A DNA stretch of 64,000 bases from the NCBI RefSeq assembly GCF_016863615.1, contig NZ_BOPF01000021.1, forward strand, positions 124,001 to 188,000, in the 5' to 3' direction. The notes below the pieces were generated by a model. The model was not told where the DNA came from. It saw only the letters and a program-made list of their open reading frames with translations, and did no database searches. Position numbers and translations under genes: made by a program. Below are positions 1 through 8,523 of this stretch, one piece after another (the stretch's first letter is position 1; each line of letters opens with the position of its first letter). This DNA comes from Virgisporangium aliadipatigenens (GTDB taxonomy: Bacteria > Actinomycetota > Actinomycetes > Mycobacteriales > Micromonosporaceae).

Positions 1-493
1 CGTCGGCGGTCCATTCACCGCGCGGCATGTCTTTCAGGGGGAACGTCCGAAGCTCGGCACCCGTTTCGGTGGCGGACGTGACCGTATGTCCGGTTCCGAT
101 CAGCGCGGCGGCACCGGAGTCTCGCAGTATGTGTCCGACCTCTCGCGTCGTGTATCCGGGATTGACCGGAACGGCGACCAGCCCCGCCCGCAGGACGGCG
201 AAGAGGGCGACGGCGAACTCGGCGACGTTGGGCAGGGCAACGGCCACCCGCGCGGGATGCGCGTCGGCGGGCAGCTCGAGCGCGCGCAGGCCCGCCGCGA
301 CGGCGTCCACCTCACGGTCGAGTTCCGCCCAGGTCAGTTGCCGTTCGTGCCAGCGCAGTGCGGGGTGCTCCGGACGGGCGGCCGCCGCGCGCCGCACGAG
401 GTCGGCGACGGTGCCGCCGGTGCTGTCGTGTGGTTCGTTCACCTGCTGCACGGTGACCGAGTCTGGCACAGAGTGCACCGTTCGGGGACCCAT
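1..493 (-). CDS. AMP-dependent acyl-CoA synthetase, N-terminal part (runs off the window)
   Basis: The minus strand is open from an ATG at 493 to the window edge (about 164 residues). The translation matches the N-terminal lobe of ANL-family adenylating enzymes: an opening 'LVRRAAAARPEHPAL' block, then 'LTWAELDREVDAVAAGL', then 'VALPNVAEFAVALFAVLRAG' and 'VPVNPGYTTREVGHIL'. Such enzymes activate fatty or aromatic acids to the acyl-AMP and then the CoA thioester. The ATP-binding P-loop motif and the C-terminal lid lie beyond the edge, so substrate cannot be judged. The start is uncertain: an in-frame GTG at 478 is an alternative and neither has a strong ribosome site. Confidence 0.85.
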   Translation of the reverse strand, partial: MGPRTVHSVPDSVTVQQVNEPHDSTGGTVADLVRRAAAARPEHPALRWHERQLTWAELDREVDAVAAGLRALELPADAHPARVAVALPNVAEFAVALFAVLRAGLVAVPVNPGYTTREVGHILRDSGAAALIGTGHTVTSATETGAELRTFPLKDMPRGEWTAD

Positions 494-833
494 GCCGTTA
501 TGCCCGATTTGTAACTTCTGTGCCATTATGTGCACGCCCGGGGCGGGAGGACACGCCGGAGGGTCGGGCGGTTCACTCACACGAGGTACATCCGTGCCAT
601 TCTGCCGCAACCTGCACATTGGGAACGCTTCCACCGGCGTGTCCCGCGGGAATAGCGGCGTGTCGCGGCGTCATGACGCACTCACAGTGCGACACCTGCG
701 TCCCCCGAACCGGAAATACTGTGCGTCCCTGCATCGGACTTCGCACACGGGGGTGATGTCGGTCCTACTATCAGCGGGGTCGGCTCGCCCCTTTTGCTGT
801 GACTCGTACCCCCTCTACCTGAGGAGGCCCACA
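494..833. other. Intergenic region between the acyl-CoA ligase and bldN unit
   Basis: I see no convincing gene in this 340-bp stretch. It holds the divergent promoters for the ligase and the bldN unit. A perfect 6-bp inverted repeat, CGCACT-CAC-AGTGCG, lies at 677-691 and could be an operator. A TACTAT hexamer at about 766-771 could be a -10 element for the rightward transcript; no good -35 is visible. The composition becomes AT-richer towards 830-870, unlike the flanking coding DNA. Confidence 0.5.
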
Positions 834-929
834 GTGCCCCGTTATGAATTAAAAACCTCCTCTTTAGCGGTATTGAGGGACCAGAACCCTTCCGCGAACG
901 GCCCCCGCGATCGGAAGGTTTATCCGTGA
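834..929 (+). CDS. Short TTA-containing upstream ORF coupled to bldN
   Basis: This is a 31-codon reading frame starting GTG at 834. It has a near-perfect Shine-Dalgarno GAGGAGG at 821-827, six bases before the start. It contains two TTA leucine codons (849-851 and 864-866), very rare in DNA of this GC content and, in streptomycetes, read only by the bldA tRNA. Its TGA (927-929) overlaps the GTG of the sigma gene (926-928) as GTGA, the usual sign of translational coupling. The peptide begins PRYELKTSS, is hydrophilic and matches no family I know. I infer a cis-acting leader that ties sigma-factor synthesis to TTA decoding. That the ORF is translated is not proven. Confidence 0.55.
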   Translation: MPRYELKTSSLAVLRDQNPSANGPRDRKVYP

Positions 930-1864
930 CGGCGTTCCCCATCCAGGCAGTCAGCCCCGAGGTGCTGGCCGCCCGCATGGCCCTGACGGCAGGACTCGAC
1001 CTCCTGCGCCGCAGCATCAGCTTCAGCGACCCCCTCCGTAACTGGATGGAGATGTCGATCCAGGTGCGCGGCGACGGGCAGGTGCCCCGCACCCGCAACA
1101 AGCCCGCCGTCGACCCCGCGCCGACGTACGGCCCCGGCACCAACTCGAAGATCATCGAGGAGCAGCTCGGCAAGCCCGCCCCGGTGGCCGAACCCGACGC
1201 GGAGCCCGAGACCGCCACCGCCGACACGGTCGTCGAGGAGAAGCCCGCCACGACCGGCGGCCCCGCGCCGGCGCCCCGCCAGCGCCCCGATCCCAGCGAC
1301 GCCGCCGCCGAGGTGTGGGGGCTGGTCGAACGGGCCCAGGCCGGCGACGCCGAGGCCTTCGGCAAGATCTACGACCGGTACCTGGACACGGTGTTCCGGT
1401 TCATCTACTTCCGGGTCGGCAACCGGCAGCTCGCCGAGGACCTCACCGCCGACACGTTCCTGCGGGCGCTCAAGCGCATCGGCAGCTTCACCTGGCAGGG
1501 GCGCGACCCCGGCGCCTGGCTCGTCACGATCGCGCGCAACCTCGTCGCCGACCACTTCAAGTCCGGCCGTTACCGGCTGGAGGTCACCACCGGCGACGTT
1601 CTGGACGCCGACCGGGAGGACCGCGGCCCCGAGGGCAGCCCCGAAGCGGCGGTCGTCGACCACATCACCAACGTCGCCCTGCTCACCGCCGTCAAGCAGC
1701 TGAACCCGGAGCAGCAGGAGTGCATCGTGCTGCGCTTCCTGCACGGGTTCTCGGTCGCGGAGACCGCGCAGGCCATGGGCAAGAACGAGGGCGCCATCAA
1801 GGCCCTGCAGTATCGTGCGGTGCGCGCCCTCGCCCGGCTGCTGCCGGAGGGCTTCAAGTCATGA
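926..1864 (+). CDS. bldN: ECF RNA polymerase sigma factor, BldN type
   Basis: This 312-residue protein has a long N-terminal extension (residues 1 to about 127, rich in Pro, Ala and Glu) before sigma region 2 ('AFGKIYDRYLDTVFRFIYFR', 'LAEDLTADTFLRAL', 'WLVTIARNLVADH'). A short linker and region 4 follow ('LLTAVKQLNPEQQECIVLRF', 'SVAETAQAMGKNEGAIKAL'). Streptomyces sigma-BldN is likewise made as a proprotein with an N-terminal extension and drives aerial development. The next gene encodes a DUF5667 membrane protein like the BldN antagonist RsbN, and a HAD phosphatase follows, as I recall from streptomycetes. The GTG start is chosen for its 4-bp overlap with the preceding mini-ORF; ATG at residue 18 is possible. 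BldN assignment rests on architecture and neighbours. Confidence 0.8.
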   Translation: MTAFPIQAVSPEVLAARMALTAGLDLLRRSISFSDPLRNWMEMSIQVRGDGQVPRTRNKPAVDPAPTYGPGTNSKIIEEQLGKPAPVAEPDAEPETATADTVVEEKPATTGGPAPAPRQRPDPSDAAAEVWGLVERAQAGDAEAFGKIYDRYLDTVFRFIYFRVGNRQLAEDLTADTFLRALKRIGSFTWQGRDPGAWLVTIARNLVADHFKSGRYRLEVTTGDVLDADREDRGPEGSPEAAVVDHITNVALLTAVKQLNPEQQECIVLRFLHGFSVAETAQAMGKNEGAIKALQYRAVRALARLLPEGFKS

Positions 1865-2078
1865 CCCGTCGGCGCCGGGCCGTTGTCACGCATCGGCACC
1901 GACGGGTGACTTGTAGCAATCACCGTTCCATGTGTCCGATTGGCACCGTAACCACCGGCTCCCGTGCTCCGTTGGACGGGATACGACCGGCGGCCTGGCG
2001 CCCTCCGGTCCCGGCAGCACGGCGACGGGTTGTCTTGACGCGCCGTACCGTCCAAACGAGCGAAGGGGGGTGCTCCCG

Positions 2079-3164
2079 GTGATCACGCCCGTCTTTTCCC
2101 GTCGGCGCGCCGAGCGCTTTGCCCAGTTGCTCGACGAAGCGGCCGGCGCCCGCCGGCACCACGTCCGGTCGGACGCCGACGGCGATCTGACCGACCTGGT
2201 TGCTGTGAGCCAGCGGGTTACGACGTTGCCGCTGGTCGTCGAGGTCGATCCCGAATTCCGAAGCGGCCTGCGCGCCAGCCTCATGGCCCGGATCGAACGT
2301 GAGGGCATCGGCTCCACGATGGTCGAGCCGGAGCCGGAGGCGAAGCCGCGGCGCAGCCTGGCGGCGTTCCTGCCGAGCAGTCGCACCCGCGGCGCCATCA
2401 TCGGCACCGCCATCGCCGGCACCCTCGCGGTGTCCGGGGTGTCGTTCGCCAGCGGTGACGCCGTTCCGGGTGACGTGCTGTACGGGGTCAAGCGCTCCAA
2501 CGAACGCGCGCAGCTGGCCTTCGCCGGTTCCGACGTGTCCAAGGGGCAGCTGCACCTGGAGTTCGCCAAGGTGCGCATGGCCGAGGCGGGGACGCTGACC
2601 AGCGAGTCGAAGCTGCGGCCGGTCCTCGGCGACCTCGACGGCGAGATGAAGCAGGGCAGCCGACTGCTCACCACCACCGCCGTGGAACGCGGCGAGGAGG
2701 CCGGGCTGACCGCCGTCGAGCAGTTCGTCGTCACGCAGCGGCCGGTGCTGGCGCACCTCGTCGACCGCCTGAACGGCCCCGCCAAGACGCGCGCCATGGA
2801 GTCCCTCGCGCTGATGGACGAGATCGGCAAGCGCGCCGAAGGGCTCAAGGGCATGTCCGACTGCTCGGACGCCGAATTCCAGGTCGACGAGCTCGGTGCC
2901 GTGCCCACGCTGTGCGGCCGTCCCGATGCCCGTTCGACCGGAGAACAGCACACCGGCCCCGCGCCGGAAGCGACCCACGCACCGGACGCGACGGCCACGC
3001 CGCCGGCGCCCACGGGCGAGGCACCGGCCGCCACGGAGGTCCGGTCGCCGTCGCCGACGCCGAGCACGACGGGCGCCACCACCAAGAAGAAGCAGAACAA
3101 GAAGCCCGAGGAGGGCGGCCTCGGCGAGAGCGTCGAGGACCTCTTCGAGAGCATCTTCGGCTGA
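2079..3164 (+). CDS. rsbN: Membrane anti-sigma factor with DUF5667 domain, RsbN type
   Basis: This protein of about 361 residues probably binds the upstream sigma factor at the membrane. The N-terminal 105 residues are soluble and presumably cytoplasmic (sigma-binding). A single membrane segment spans about residues 106-123 ('[18 protein letters not shown]'). It is followed by the DUF5667 block ('[20 protein letters not shown]') and a helical extracellular region. The tail is low-complexity Pro/Thr/Ala ending in Lys/Glu-rich helices. The GTG start at 2079 is preceded by AAGGGGGG about eight bases away; an open frame extends upstream but lacks a ribosome site. The 214-bp gap after bldN may hold a separate promoter. 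RsbN identity is inferred from domain and position. Confidence 0.78.
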   Translation: MITPVFSRRRAERFAQLLDEAAGARRHHVRSDADGDLTDLVAVSQRVTTLPLVVEVDPEFRSGLRASLMARIEREGIGSTMVEPEPEAKPRRSLAAFLPSSRTRGAIIGTAIAGTLAVSGVSFASGDAVPGDVLYGVKRSNERAQLAFAGSDVSKGQLHLEFAKVRMAEAGTLTSESKLRPVLGDLDGEMKQGSRLLTTTAVERGEEAGLTAVEQFVVTQRPVLAHLVDRLNGPAKTRAMESLALMDEIGKRAEGLKGMSDCSDAEFQVDELGAVPTLCGRPDARSTGEQHTGPAPEATHAPDATATPPAPTGEAPAATEVRSPSPTPSTTGATTKKKQNKKPEEGGLGESVEDLFESIFG

Positions 3165-3183
3165 GCCGTCACACCTCCCCATC

Positions 3184-3210
3184 GGGGCGCCGGACCTGGT
3201 CCGGCGCCCC
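3184..3210 (+). terminator. Stem-loop terminator after rsbN
   Basis: A perfect 12-bp inverted repeat, GGGGCGCCGGAC / GTCCGGCGCCCC, is separated by three bases and lies 20 bp after the rsbN stop. No T-run follows, which is common for actinobacterial hairpin terminators. It separates the sigma/anti-sigma unit from the HAD phosphatase gene. Confidence 0.7.
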
Positions 3211-3255
3211 GAGTCGTCGTGGCGGCGTCTACGCTCTCGGGGGAAGGGAGAGGTG

Positions 3256-4164
3256 ATGGCCGAGCAGTCGCGCGCGCAGACCGAGCGTCGCCGCAAGCGC
3301 CCCGCCCGGGTGATCGCCTCGGCCGCGGGCTGGGCCGCCGCCGAGGTCGAAGCGGCGCTCACCGTCCCCACCGACCCCACATCGGCCGCGTTCTTCGACG
3401 TCGACAACACGATGATGCAGGGCGCGTCCATCTACTACTTCGCCCGCGGGCTGGCCCGACGCGACTACTTCACCTCCCGGGACCTGGCCGGCTTCGCGTG
3501 GAAGCAGCTGCGGTTCCGGCTCCTCGCCTCCGAGCACGGCGGCGACATGGCCACCGCCCGCACGGCCGCGCTGGCGTTCGTCGCCGGCTGGCCGGTCGGC
3601 GAGCTGGAGCAGCTCGCCGAGGAGATCTTCGACGAGCTGATGGCCGAACGGATCTGGTCCGGCACGCACGCGCTCGCCCGCCTGCACCTCGACGCCGGCC
3701 AGCGGGTCTGGCTCGTGACCGCCGCCCCGATCGAGCTCGGGCGGGTCATCGCGCAGCGGCTCGGCCTCACCGGCGCGCTCGGCACCGTCGCCGAGGTCGA
3801 GGACGGCAAGTACACCGGGCGGCTCGCCGGCGACATGCTGCACGGCCCCGCGAAAGCGACCGCGATCTCCAGCCTGGCGGCGGCCGAGGGCCTCGACCTC
3901 GAACGGTGCTCCGCCTACAGCGACTCGTTCAACGACACACCGATGCTCTCCCTCGTCGGGCACGCCGTCGCGGTCAACCCCGACCCGGCGCTGCGCCGCG
4001 AGGCCCGCAAGCGCGGGTGGGAGATCCGCGACTTCCGCACCGGCCGCAAGGCGGCGAAGATCGCCCTGCCCGCCGCGCTCGGCACCGGAGCGGCCGTCGG
4101 GGCCGCGTTCGTCGGGCTGGCCCTGCGCCGGCGCCGCCTCACCGCCAGGACCGCCACCAGGTGA
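3256..4164 (+). CDS. HAD-IB family phosphatase (SerB1-like)
   Basis: This protein of about 302 residues has the haloacid-dehalogenase motifs: motif I FFDVDNT at residues 46-52 (nucleophile and general-acid Asp), 'VTAAP' as motif II, and the motif IV region '[11 protein letters not shown]'. This is the HAD-IB group (phosphoserine-phosphatase-like), often annotated SerB1; substrate is unproven. A hydrophobic C-terminal helix ('[20 protein letters not shown]') followed by Arg residues suggests membrane tethering with the catalytic domain inside. ATG at 3256 follows GGGAAGGGAGAGG; GTG at 3253 is adjacent. The gene overlaps the next by GTGA. As I recall, the equivalent mycobacterial gene (Rv0505c) sits in the same wider neighbourhood. 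Confidence 0.85.
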   Translation: MAEQSRAQTERRRKRPARVIASAAGWAAAEVEAALTVPTDPTSAAFFDVDNTMMQGASIYYFARGLARRDYFTSRDLAGFAWKQLRFRLLASEHGGDMATARTAALAFVAGWPVGELEQLAEEIFDELMAERIWSGTHALARLHLDAGQRVWLVTAAPIELGRVIAQRLGLTGALGTVAEVEDGKYTGRLAGDMLHGPAKATAISSLAAAEGLDLERCSAYSDSFNDTPMLSLVGHAVAVNPDPALRREARKRGWEIRDFRTGRKAAKIALPAALGTGAAVGAAFVGLALRRRRLTARTATR

Positions 4165-5270
4165 AACCTCGTATCGCCGGCGTCGCCGGACTCGTCGTCG
4201 CCCTGCTCGCCGGTGGCTGGCTCGTCGCCCGGCCGCAGCCCGACGCCGCCGCCGACAAAGGAAAGGCCGTCGCCGAGGAGTCCGTCCGGGACCGCTGGCC
4301 GGACGCGCGGATCGTCGACACCCCCGGCCGCCTGCCCGACGGCCGCGCCTACACGCCCTGGTACCACCTCGACGCCGAGACCTCGGTCGGCACCGCCCTC
4401 ACCGACGACGGCGCACAGCTGCGCCTCCTCGTGCGGCCGCCGACCGGCGACCCGCGCGAGCTGATGCGGGTGCCCGTCTCGACCAACCCGCAGTTCAACG
4501 GGTTCACCGCCGACGGCGACAACCTGTATTGGATGGTCTCCACCGGCGACGTCGCCACCGCGCCCACCCTGCACACCGCGAACTGGCGCACCGGCGCCCC
4601 GGCCACGCTGCTCACCGCCGACACCGGCGACGTGATCTTCTACAACTCGCAGTACGACCTGCTGGTCGCCGAGGGGCGGGTGCGCTGGGCCGCGTCGCGC
4701 CCCGAGGCCAGGGCGACGGAGCTGCGTTCGATCCCGGTCGCGGGTGGGGCCGTGCAGATCGAGCCGCTCGACGGCACCTACGCGCCGTCCGCGTGGCCCT
4801 GGGTCACCAGCGCCGGCAGCGGCCAGTCCGGCAACGTCGAGCTGCGCAACGTCCGCGACGGCCGACGGGTCGCCGTTCCCGGCAGTCCCAGCGAACTCGT
4901 CACCTGCGCACCGGCGTGGTGCCGGGTGCTGGTGCTCGGTTCGGCCGGACAGCCCGCGCGCACCGACCTCATGCGGCCGGACGGCACCGGCCGCCTGCGG
5001 ATGGCCGGCGGTGGGACGGCCGCGGCGGTGCTCGACGTGGCGCTGCTGGACCGCTGGGAGATCCTCTCCATGACGGCGCCGCTGACCGGAAACGCCCCCG
5101 CAGCCGCCGGCAACCTCAAGGTGCTGCTCTTCGACGCCGGCGCCGACCGCTCCGTCGTCCTCGCGAGCGGCGCCGCCACGGTGCAGGCCCGCGGGCCGGT
5201 GGTGTGGTGGTCGACCGGCGACAACGAGGCGACCACGCTGCACGCCCTGGACCTGCGCACGCTCACCTGA
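4161..5270 (+). CDS. Secreted or membrane-anchored protein of unknown function
   Basis: This protein of about 369 residues begins with a signal or anchor sequence ('[19 protein letters not shown]'). A region of repeated short beta-type segments with Trp/Tyr and Asp/Gly turns follows ('[20 protein letters not shown]', '[19 protein letters not shown]'), which resembles a WD/YVTN-like beta-propeller. Two cysteines about 170 residues from the end ('CAPAWC') could form a disulphide outside the cell. The GTG start overlaps the phosphatase stop by four bases, so the two are likely co-translated. I do not recognise a named family. Confidence 0.7.
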   Translation: MKPRIAGVAGLVVALLAGGWLVARPQPDAAADKGKAVAEESVRDRWPDARIVDTPGRLPDGRAYTPWYHLDAETSVGTALTDDGAQLRLLVRPPTGDPRELMRVPVSTNPQFNGFTADGDNLYWMVSTGDVATAPTLHTANWRTGAPATLLTADTGDVIFYNSQYDLLVAEGRVRWAASRPEARATELRSIPVAGGAVQIEPLDGTYAPSAWPWVTSAGSGQSGNVELRNVRDGRRVAVPGSPSELVTCAPAWCRVLVLGSAGQPARTDLMRPDGTGRLRMAGGGTAAAVLDVALLDRWEILSMTAPLTGNAPAAAGNLKVLLFDAGADRSVVLASGAATVQARGPVVWWSTGDNEATTLHALDLRTLT

Positions 5271-5282
5271 CGGGCGGTGAAC

Positions 5283-5696
5283 ATGACGGGCCGGTGGACC
5301 TGCCCCGCCTGCGAACGGGAGTTCGGCCGGGCCCGTCAGGCCCACGTCTGCGTGCCCGGGTGCACGGTCGACGACTCGTTCGCGGGGCGGCCGGCGGAGT
5401 ATCGGAGAATCTACGACGCGATCATCGGCTTCGTCCGCACGCTCGGCCCGGTGCACGAGGACGCGGTCTCCGTCGGCGTGTTCCTCAAGGCGTCGCGCTC
5501 CTTCGCCGAGGTGCGGCCGGTGGCGCGTTCGGTGAATCTGTGGATCGTGCTGGGGCGGCCGCTGTCCGGGGCCCGGATCGGCCGGGCGGAACGTGCCTCG
5601 GCGGGCCGCCATGCGCACCTGGTGAAGCTGACGAGCGTGGACCAGGTCGACGACGAACTGCGCGGCTGGCTCGAAGAGGCGTACCTCGACGGCTGA
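5283..5696 (+). CDS. DUF5655-type small protein with N-terminal zinc-finger-like motif
   Basis: This 137-residue protein starts with CPAC...HVC ('WTCPACEREFGRARQAHVC'), a likely zinc knuckle. A helical/beta region follows ('AEYRRIYDAIIGFVRTLGPV', 'VGVFLKASRSFAEVRPV') of the type I associate with DUF5655 proteins. Function is unknown. It lies 12 bp after the preceding gene. ATG at 5283 is preferred; GTG at 5277 is in frame. Confidence 0.7.
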   Translation: MTGRWTCPACEREFGRARQAHVCVPGCTVDDSFAGRPAEYRRIYDAIIGFVRTLGPVHEDAVSVGVFLKASRSFAEVRPVARSVNLWIVLGRPLSGARIGRAERASAGRHAHLVKLTSVDQVDDELRGWLEEAYLDG

Positions 5697-5705
5697 GTTC
5701 AGCGT

Positions 5706-6050
5706 TCATGCAGTCGCGCTGCGAAGCTCCGTGGCCGGCGTGGCCATCATCGGCAGTAGCCGACCGAGTAGCGCGTGCAGTTCCCGAACCGTCCGCCGAT
5801 CCAACAGATGTCCCTCGACAACGGCCGGCTGGCCGCCGAGGAAGTGCGAATGCACGAGCGTCAGTTCGACCACCACCTCGGCGGAATCCGTCGGATCGGT
5901 GGAGGTCGACGTCAGGCGAGCGATTACTGCCACTCCGCCAGGTGCACTCTTGTCGATTCGGAACGGTGCGCTTCGGTGCCGCGACCACGGATCGAACGCG
6001 ACGCACTCACTCACGTCGCACCAAACGGGATGATCGATTACTTCGGACAC
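5706..6050 (-). CDS. Small protein of unknown function
   Basis: This 114-residue product contains 'HPVWCDVSECVAF' near the N terminus and a hydrophobic 'AEVVVELTLVHSHFLGGQ' strand, and ends in a Leu-rich helix. It has no membrane segment and I recognise no family. It is read from GTG at 6050 with GGGAAAG a few bases upstream. It is divergent from the HTH-TPR regulator at 6253, and the shared 200-bp gap may carry both promoters. It lies at the left edge of a patch of lower GC content, so it may belong to the same acquired segment. Confidence 0.6.
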   Translation of the reverse strand: MSEVIDHPVWCDVSECVAFDPWSRHRSAPFRIDKSAPGGVAVIARLTSTSTDPTDSAEVVVELTLVHSHFLGGQPAVVEGHLLDRRTVRELHALLGRLLPMMATPATELRSATA

Positions 6051-6252
6051 TCGCTTTCCCTTTCTGCCGGTGTGCGAGCGGCGCCGAGGCGGGCGGATCA
6101 GCGAATCGGCGCTGCTCCGATGGGCGGCACCCGCCTCGGCGCCGTGTCGTCTACTCTCGACCGCACGGCGCCCGACGCCTATTCCGCTGCGCTATCCCGA
6201 GACGGGATGGACGGCGCTCCACGAATCATCGAGATACATGACAGGGGCACTC

Positions 6253-7518
6253 GTGGCTTCCAATGGGCTCGCACCGATTCAGGTTTCCGATGAGTTCTGG
6301 AAGCGCGTCGATGTAATTGCAGCACTCAACAACCGCGCGATGGGCTCGCTGCTCGCTCTTGTCCGCCGCCACACCGGAGCCAGTCAAAGTCGGATCGGTG
6401 CGGCGATCGGCATGAGCCAAAGCGCGGTCAGCGAGATCATCTGTGGCAAACGATCCATTACATCGCTGGACGTGTTGCACCGAATAGCCGACGGCCTGCA
6501 CCTGCCGAGCGACGCTCGACGACGACTCGGCCTCGCTGCCGACGGCTCCGGCCAAGGAGCGGCGCCCCGGTCCGACTCCGGCGTCGATGCCGACGAGTTG
6601 GCCCGGGTGCTCAGTCAGTCATCGGTCGACGACCGCGACCTGGACTTCATCGAGCAGGCTGTGAACCTGCTCGCCAGGCGATACCCGGTCTCCGGGCCGA
6701 CCTCGATCTGGCCGATGACGGCGGCGCATCTGGGCCGACTTCACCTAATCGCCGCCCGGCCGCAGCGGCTGTCGATTCACCGTCGGGCAATCTCGCTGAT
6801 CGGCCTGACTTCAGGGATCGCCGGCAATGTCTGGATCGACCAGGGGCATGGCGATCGCGCCGCAGGCTATTTCGCCGTCGGTCGACTGGCAGGCCACGAG
6901 TCCGAAGACGGCAGTCTTACCGCCTGGGTCCTCGCGTTGGAGAGCATCGCGCCGTTCTACAGCGGGAACGCGCATCACGCCGCGAGCCTGCTCGACCAGG
7001 CGTCCCACCTGGCCTGTCGGCGTGCCGGTCGGCGCCGCCGCGCATGGATCAGCGCGCTACGTGCCCGCGCGTATGCCGGTATCGACAACGAAACGGCCAA
7101 CGATGCCCTCAGCGAGGCGTACGCCGACCTCGATCGTGCCGAACCTCCTGACGGGACCGACTTCTTCGACAAGGCACGCCTAGACGGGCTCGCCGGCACG
7201 GTCCACCTGCTCGTCGGTGATACCGCTACCGCGAACACGCTCATGAACACCGCTCTGGCCGAACGCCCCTCCCATGACATCAAAGGGCGGGCACTTCTGA
7301 CCCTCGATCTCGCCGCTGTAAGGGTCCGTGATGACGAACCGGAAGCAGCCTGCGACCTGATCACCGATGCGCTCGCCATGGCTGACACGCAGCTCGTGCA
7401 TCCGATCGTCGGACGCGCGCGCGAGGTCCTGAGCGGCATGGGACGCTGGCGGTCGACCGATGCTGTCCGCACAATCCAGGAGCACCTCCGATCCCTGCAC
7501 CGACAACCCGCGATTTAG
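6253..7518 (+). CDS. XRE-type helix-turn-helix regulator with TPR-like C-terminal region
   Basis: This protein of about 421 residues has an N-terminal XRE HTH ('HTGASQSRIGAAIGMSQSAV', 'RSITSLDVLHRIADGL'). A long alpha-helical region with tetratricopeptide-like spacing follows, for example 'DQGHGDRAAGYFAVGRLAGH' and 'AHHAASLLDQASHLACRRAG'. This layout is common in actinomycete regulators sitting beside NUDIX or kinase genes. The start is ambiguous: GTG at 6253 has AGGGG six bases upstream, while an in-frame ATG at 6238 has none. It is followed after seven bases by the NUDIX gene, so they are probably one operon. A sampled line of the gene is about 58% GC, against about 70% nearby, suggesting transfer. 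Confidence 0.8.
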   Translation: MASNGLAPIQVSDEFWKRVDVIAALNNRAMGSLLALVRRHTGASQSRIGAAIGMSQSAVSEIICGKRSITSLDVLHRIADGLHLPSDARRRLGLAADGSGQGAAPRSDSGVDADELARVLSQSSVDDRDLDFIEQAVNLLARRYPVSGPTSIWPMTAAHLGRLHLIAARPQRLSIHRRAISLIGLTSGIAGNVWIDQGHGDRAAGYFAVGRLAGHESEDGSLTAWVLALESIAPFYSGNAHHAASLLDQASHLACRRAGRRRRAWISALRARAYAGIDNETANDALSEAYADLDRAEPPDGTDFFDKARLDGLAGTVHLLVGDTATANTLMNTALAERPSHDIKGRALLTLDLAAVRVRDDEPEAACDLITDALAMADTQLVHPIVGRAREVLSGMGRWRSTDAVRTIQEHLRSLHRQPAI

Positions 7519-7525
7519 GGGCGAG

Positions 7526-8059
7526 ATGACACGCTGGAAGGTCCACGGCACCCGACCGGCGTATCAAAGCCCGTGGGTCGAAGTGTGGCGAGACGATGTC
7601 GAGCTACCCGACGGCGATCGCATCGATCACCACGTGATCAAATTTCCGCGAGCATCCGTCGGTGCCGTCGCAGTCGACGGAGACCGTACGCTGCTCATCT
7701 GGCGTCATCGGTACATCACCGACACCTGGGGTTGGGAAATACCAGCCGGCTGGGTGGACCCCGGCGAGGACCCAGCGGTCGCCGCCGGCCGTGAGATCGA
7801 AGAGGAAACCGGATACCGAGCCGGCTCCGTCGAGCACATGTTCACCTACCATCCGCTGGCCGGTATCAGCACCATGCGCTACACGGTCTTCCTCGCCACG
7901 GGGCTCATCCACATCGGAGAACCCACCGATCGGGCGGAAACCGTGGAGGTAGCCTGGCTCCCACTCGCCGAGCTGCCGCGCCTTGCCGCCGACCGGCAGA
8001 TCACTGATGGGCCGTCCCTCTCCGCGCTTTCCTACTATCGCGGCATGCACCTCGCCTAG
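7526..8059 (+). CDS. NUDIX hydrolase
   Basis: This 177-residue protein carries the NUDIX signature ('GWVDPGEDPAVAAGREIEEE' then TGY), including the REIEEE metal-binding glutamates. The flanking 'GWEIPAG' and 'YHPLAGIS' stretches resemble ADP-ribose pyrophosphatase-type enzymes. It probably hydrolyses a nucleoside diphosphate linked to another moiety; the exact substrate is unknown. ATG at 7526 lies seven bases after the regulator stop, with GGGGCGAG as a ribosome site. The tight pairing with an HTH-TPR protein suggests the regulator controls, or responds to a ligand of, this enzyme. Confidence 0.9.
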   Translation: MTRWKVHGTRPAYQSPWVEVWRDDVELPDGDRIDHHVIKFPRASVGAVAVDGDRTLLIWRHRYITDTWGWEIPAGWVDPGEDPAVAAGREIEEETGYRAGSVEHMFTYHPLAGISTMRYTVFLATGLIHIGEPTDRAETVEVAWLPLAELPRLAADRQITDGPSLSALSYYRGMHLA

Positions 8060-8107
8060 CCTCAGACGGCTGAGTTTCGGGCGGGTTCTGCCGGGCATGC
8101 GGGCGGC

Positions 8108-8464
8108 ATGTTCCCAGCGGAGAACCTGCGTGACTGGCGCGGCGAGAAGGTCATCGACCCGGACGACTCCAAGATCGGCGAACTGGAGGCGGTGTACGTC
8201 GACACGGCCACCGACGAACCGTCGTTCATCACGGTCCGCGTCGGCTTCATCGGCCGGCACCGGCTCGTCTTCGTGCCGCTCCTCGGCGCGACCGTCAAGC
8301 CCGACGCGGTGCGGGTGCGCTACGACAAGAAGCTCGTCGACGCCGCGCCGTCGATCGACCTCGACGGCGAACTGACCGCCACCGAGGAGCCCGGCCTCTT
8401 CGCCCACTACAACCTCCAGTACACGACCGGGGCACCCGGCGTGCGGCGGCTCGCGCGTCGCTGA
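8108..8464 (+). CDS. PRC-barrel domain protein
   Basis: This 118-residue protein contains a PRC-barrel fold sequence: 'LRDWRGEKVIDPDDSKIGEL', 'AVYVDTATDEPSFITVRVG', then 'RLVFVPLLGATV'. Stand-alone PRC-barrels in actinomycetes are small cytoplasmic proteins thought to act as adaptors or in RNA or stress functions; no specific role can be read here. The C-terminal tail is Arg-rich. ATG at 8108 lacks a strong ribosome site but the domain begins immediately. Confidence 0.8.
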   Translation: MFPAENLRDWRGEKVIDPDDSKIGELEAVYVDTATDEPSFITVRVGFIGRHRLVFVPLLGATVKPDAVRVRYDKKLVDAAPSIDLDGELTATEEPGLFAHYNLQYTTGAPGVRRLARR

Positions 8465-8523
8465 CCAGGGCTGGAGCGCGGCGGGTACGCTCGGCGGCCG
8501 CTGGTCGAGCCGGGAGGTCGCAC

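Noticed and set aside
27-929. A 300-codon plus-strand frame from 27 ending at the bldN start
   Set aside because: Its first 260 codons run antisense to the acyl-CoA ligase and through noncoding DNA. Only its last 31 codons (834-929), with their own ribosome site, look real.
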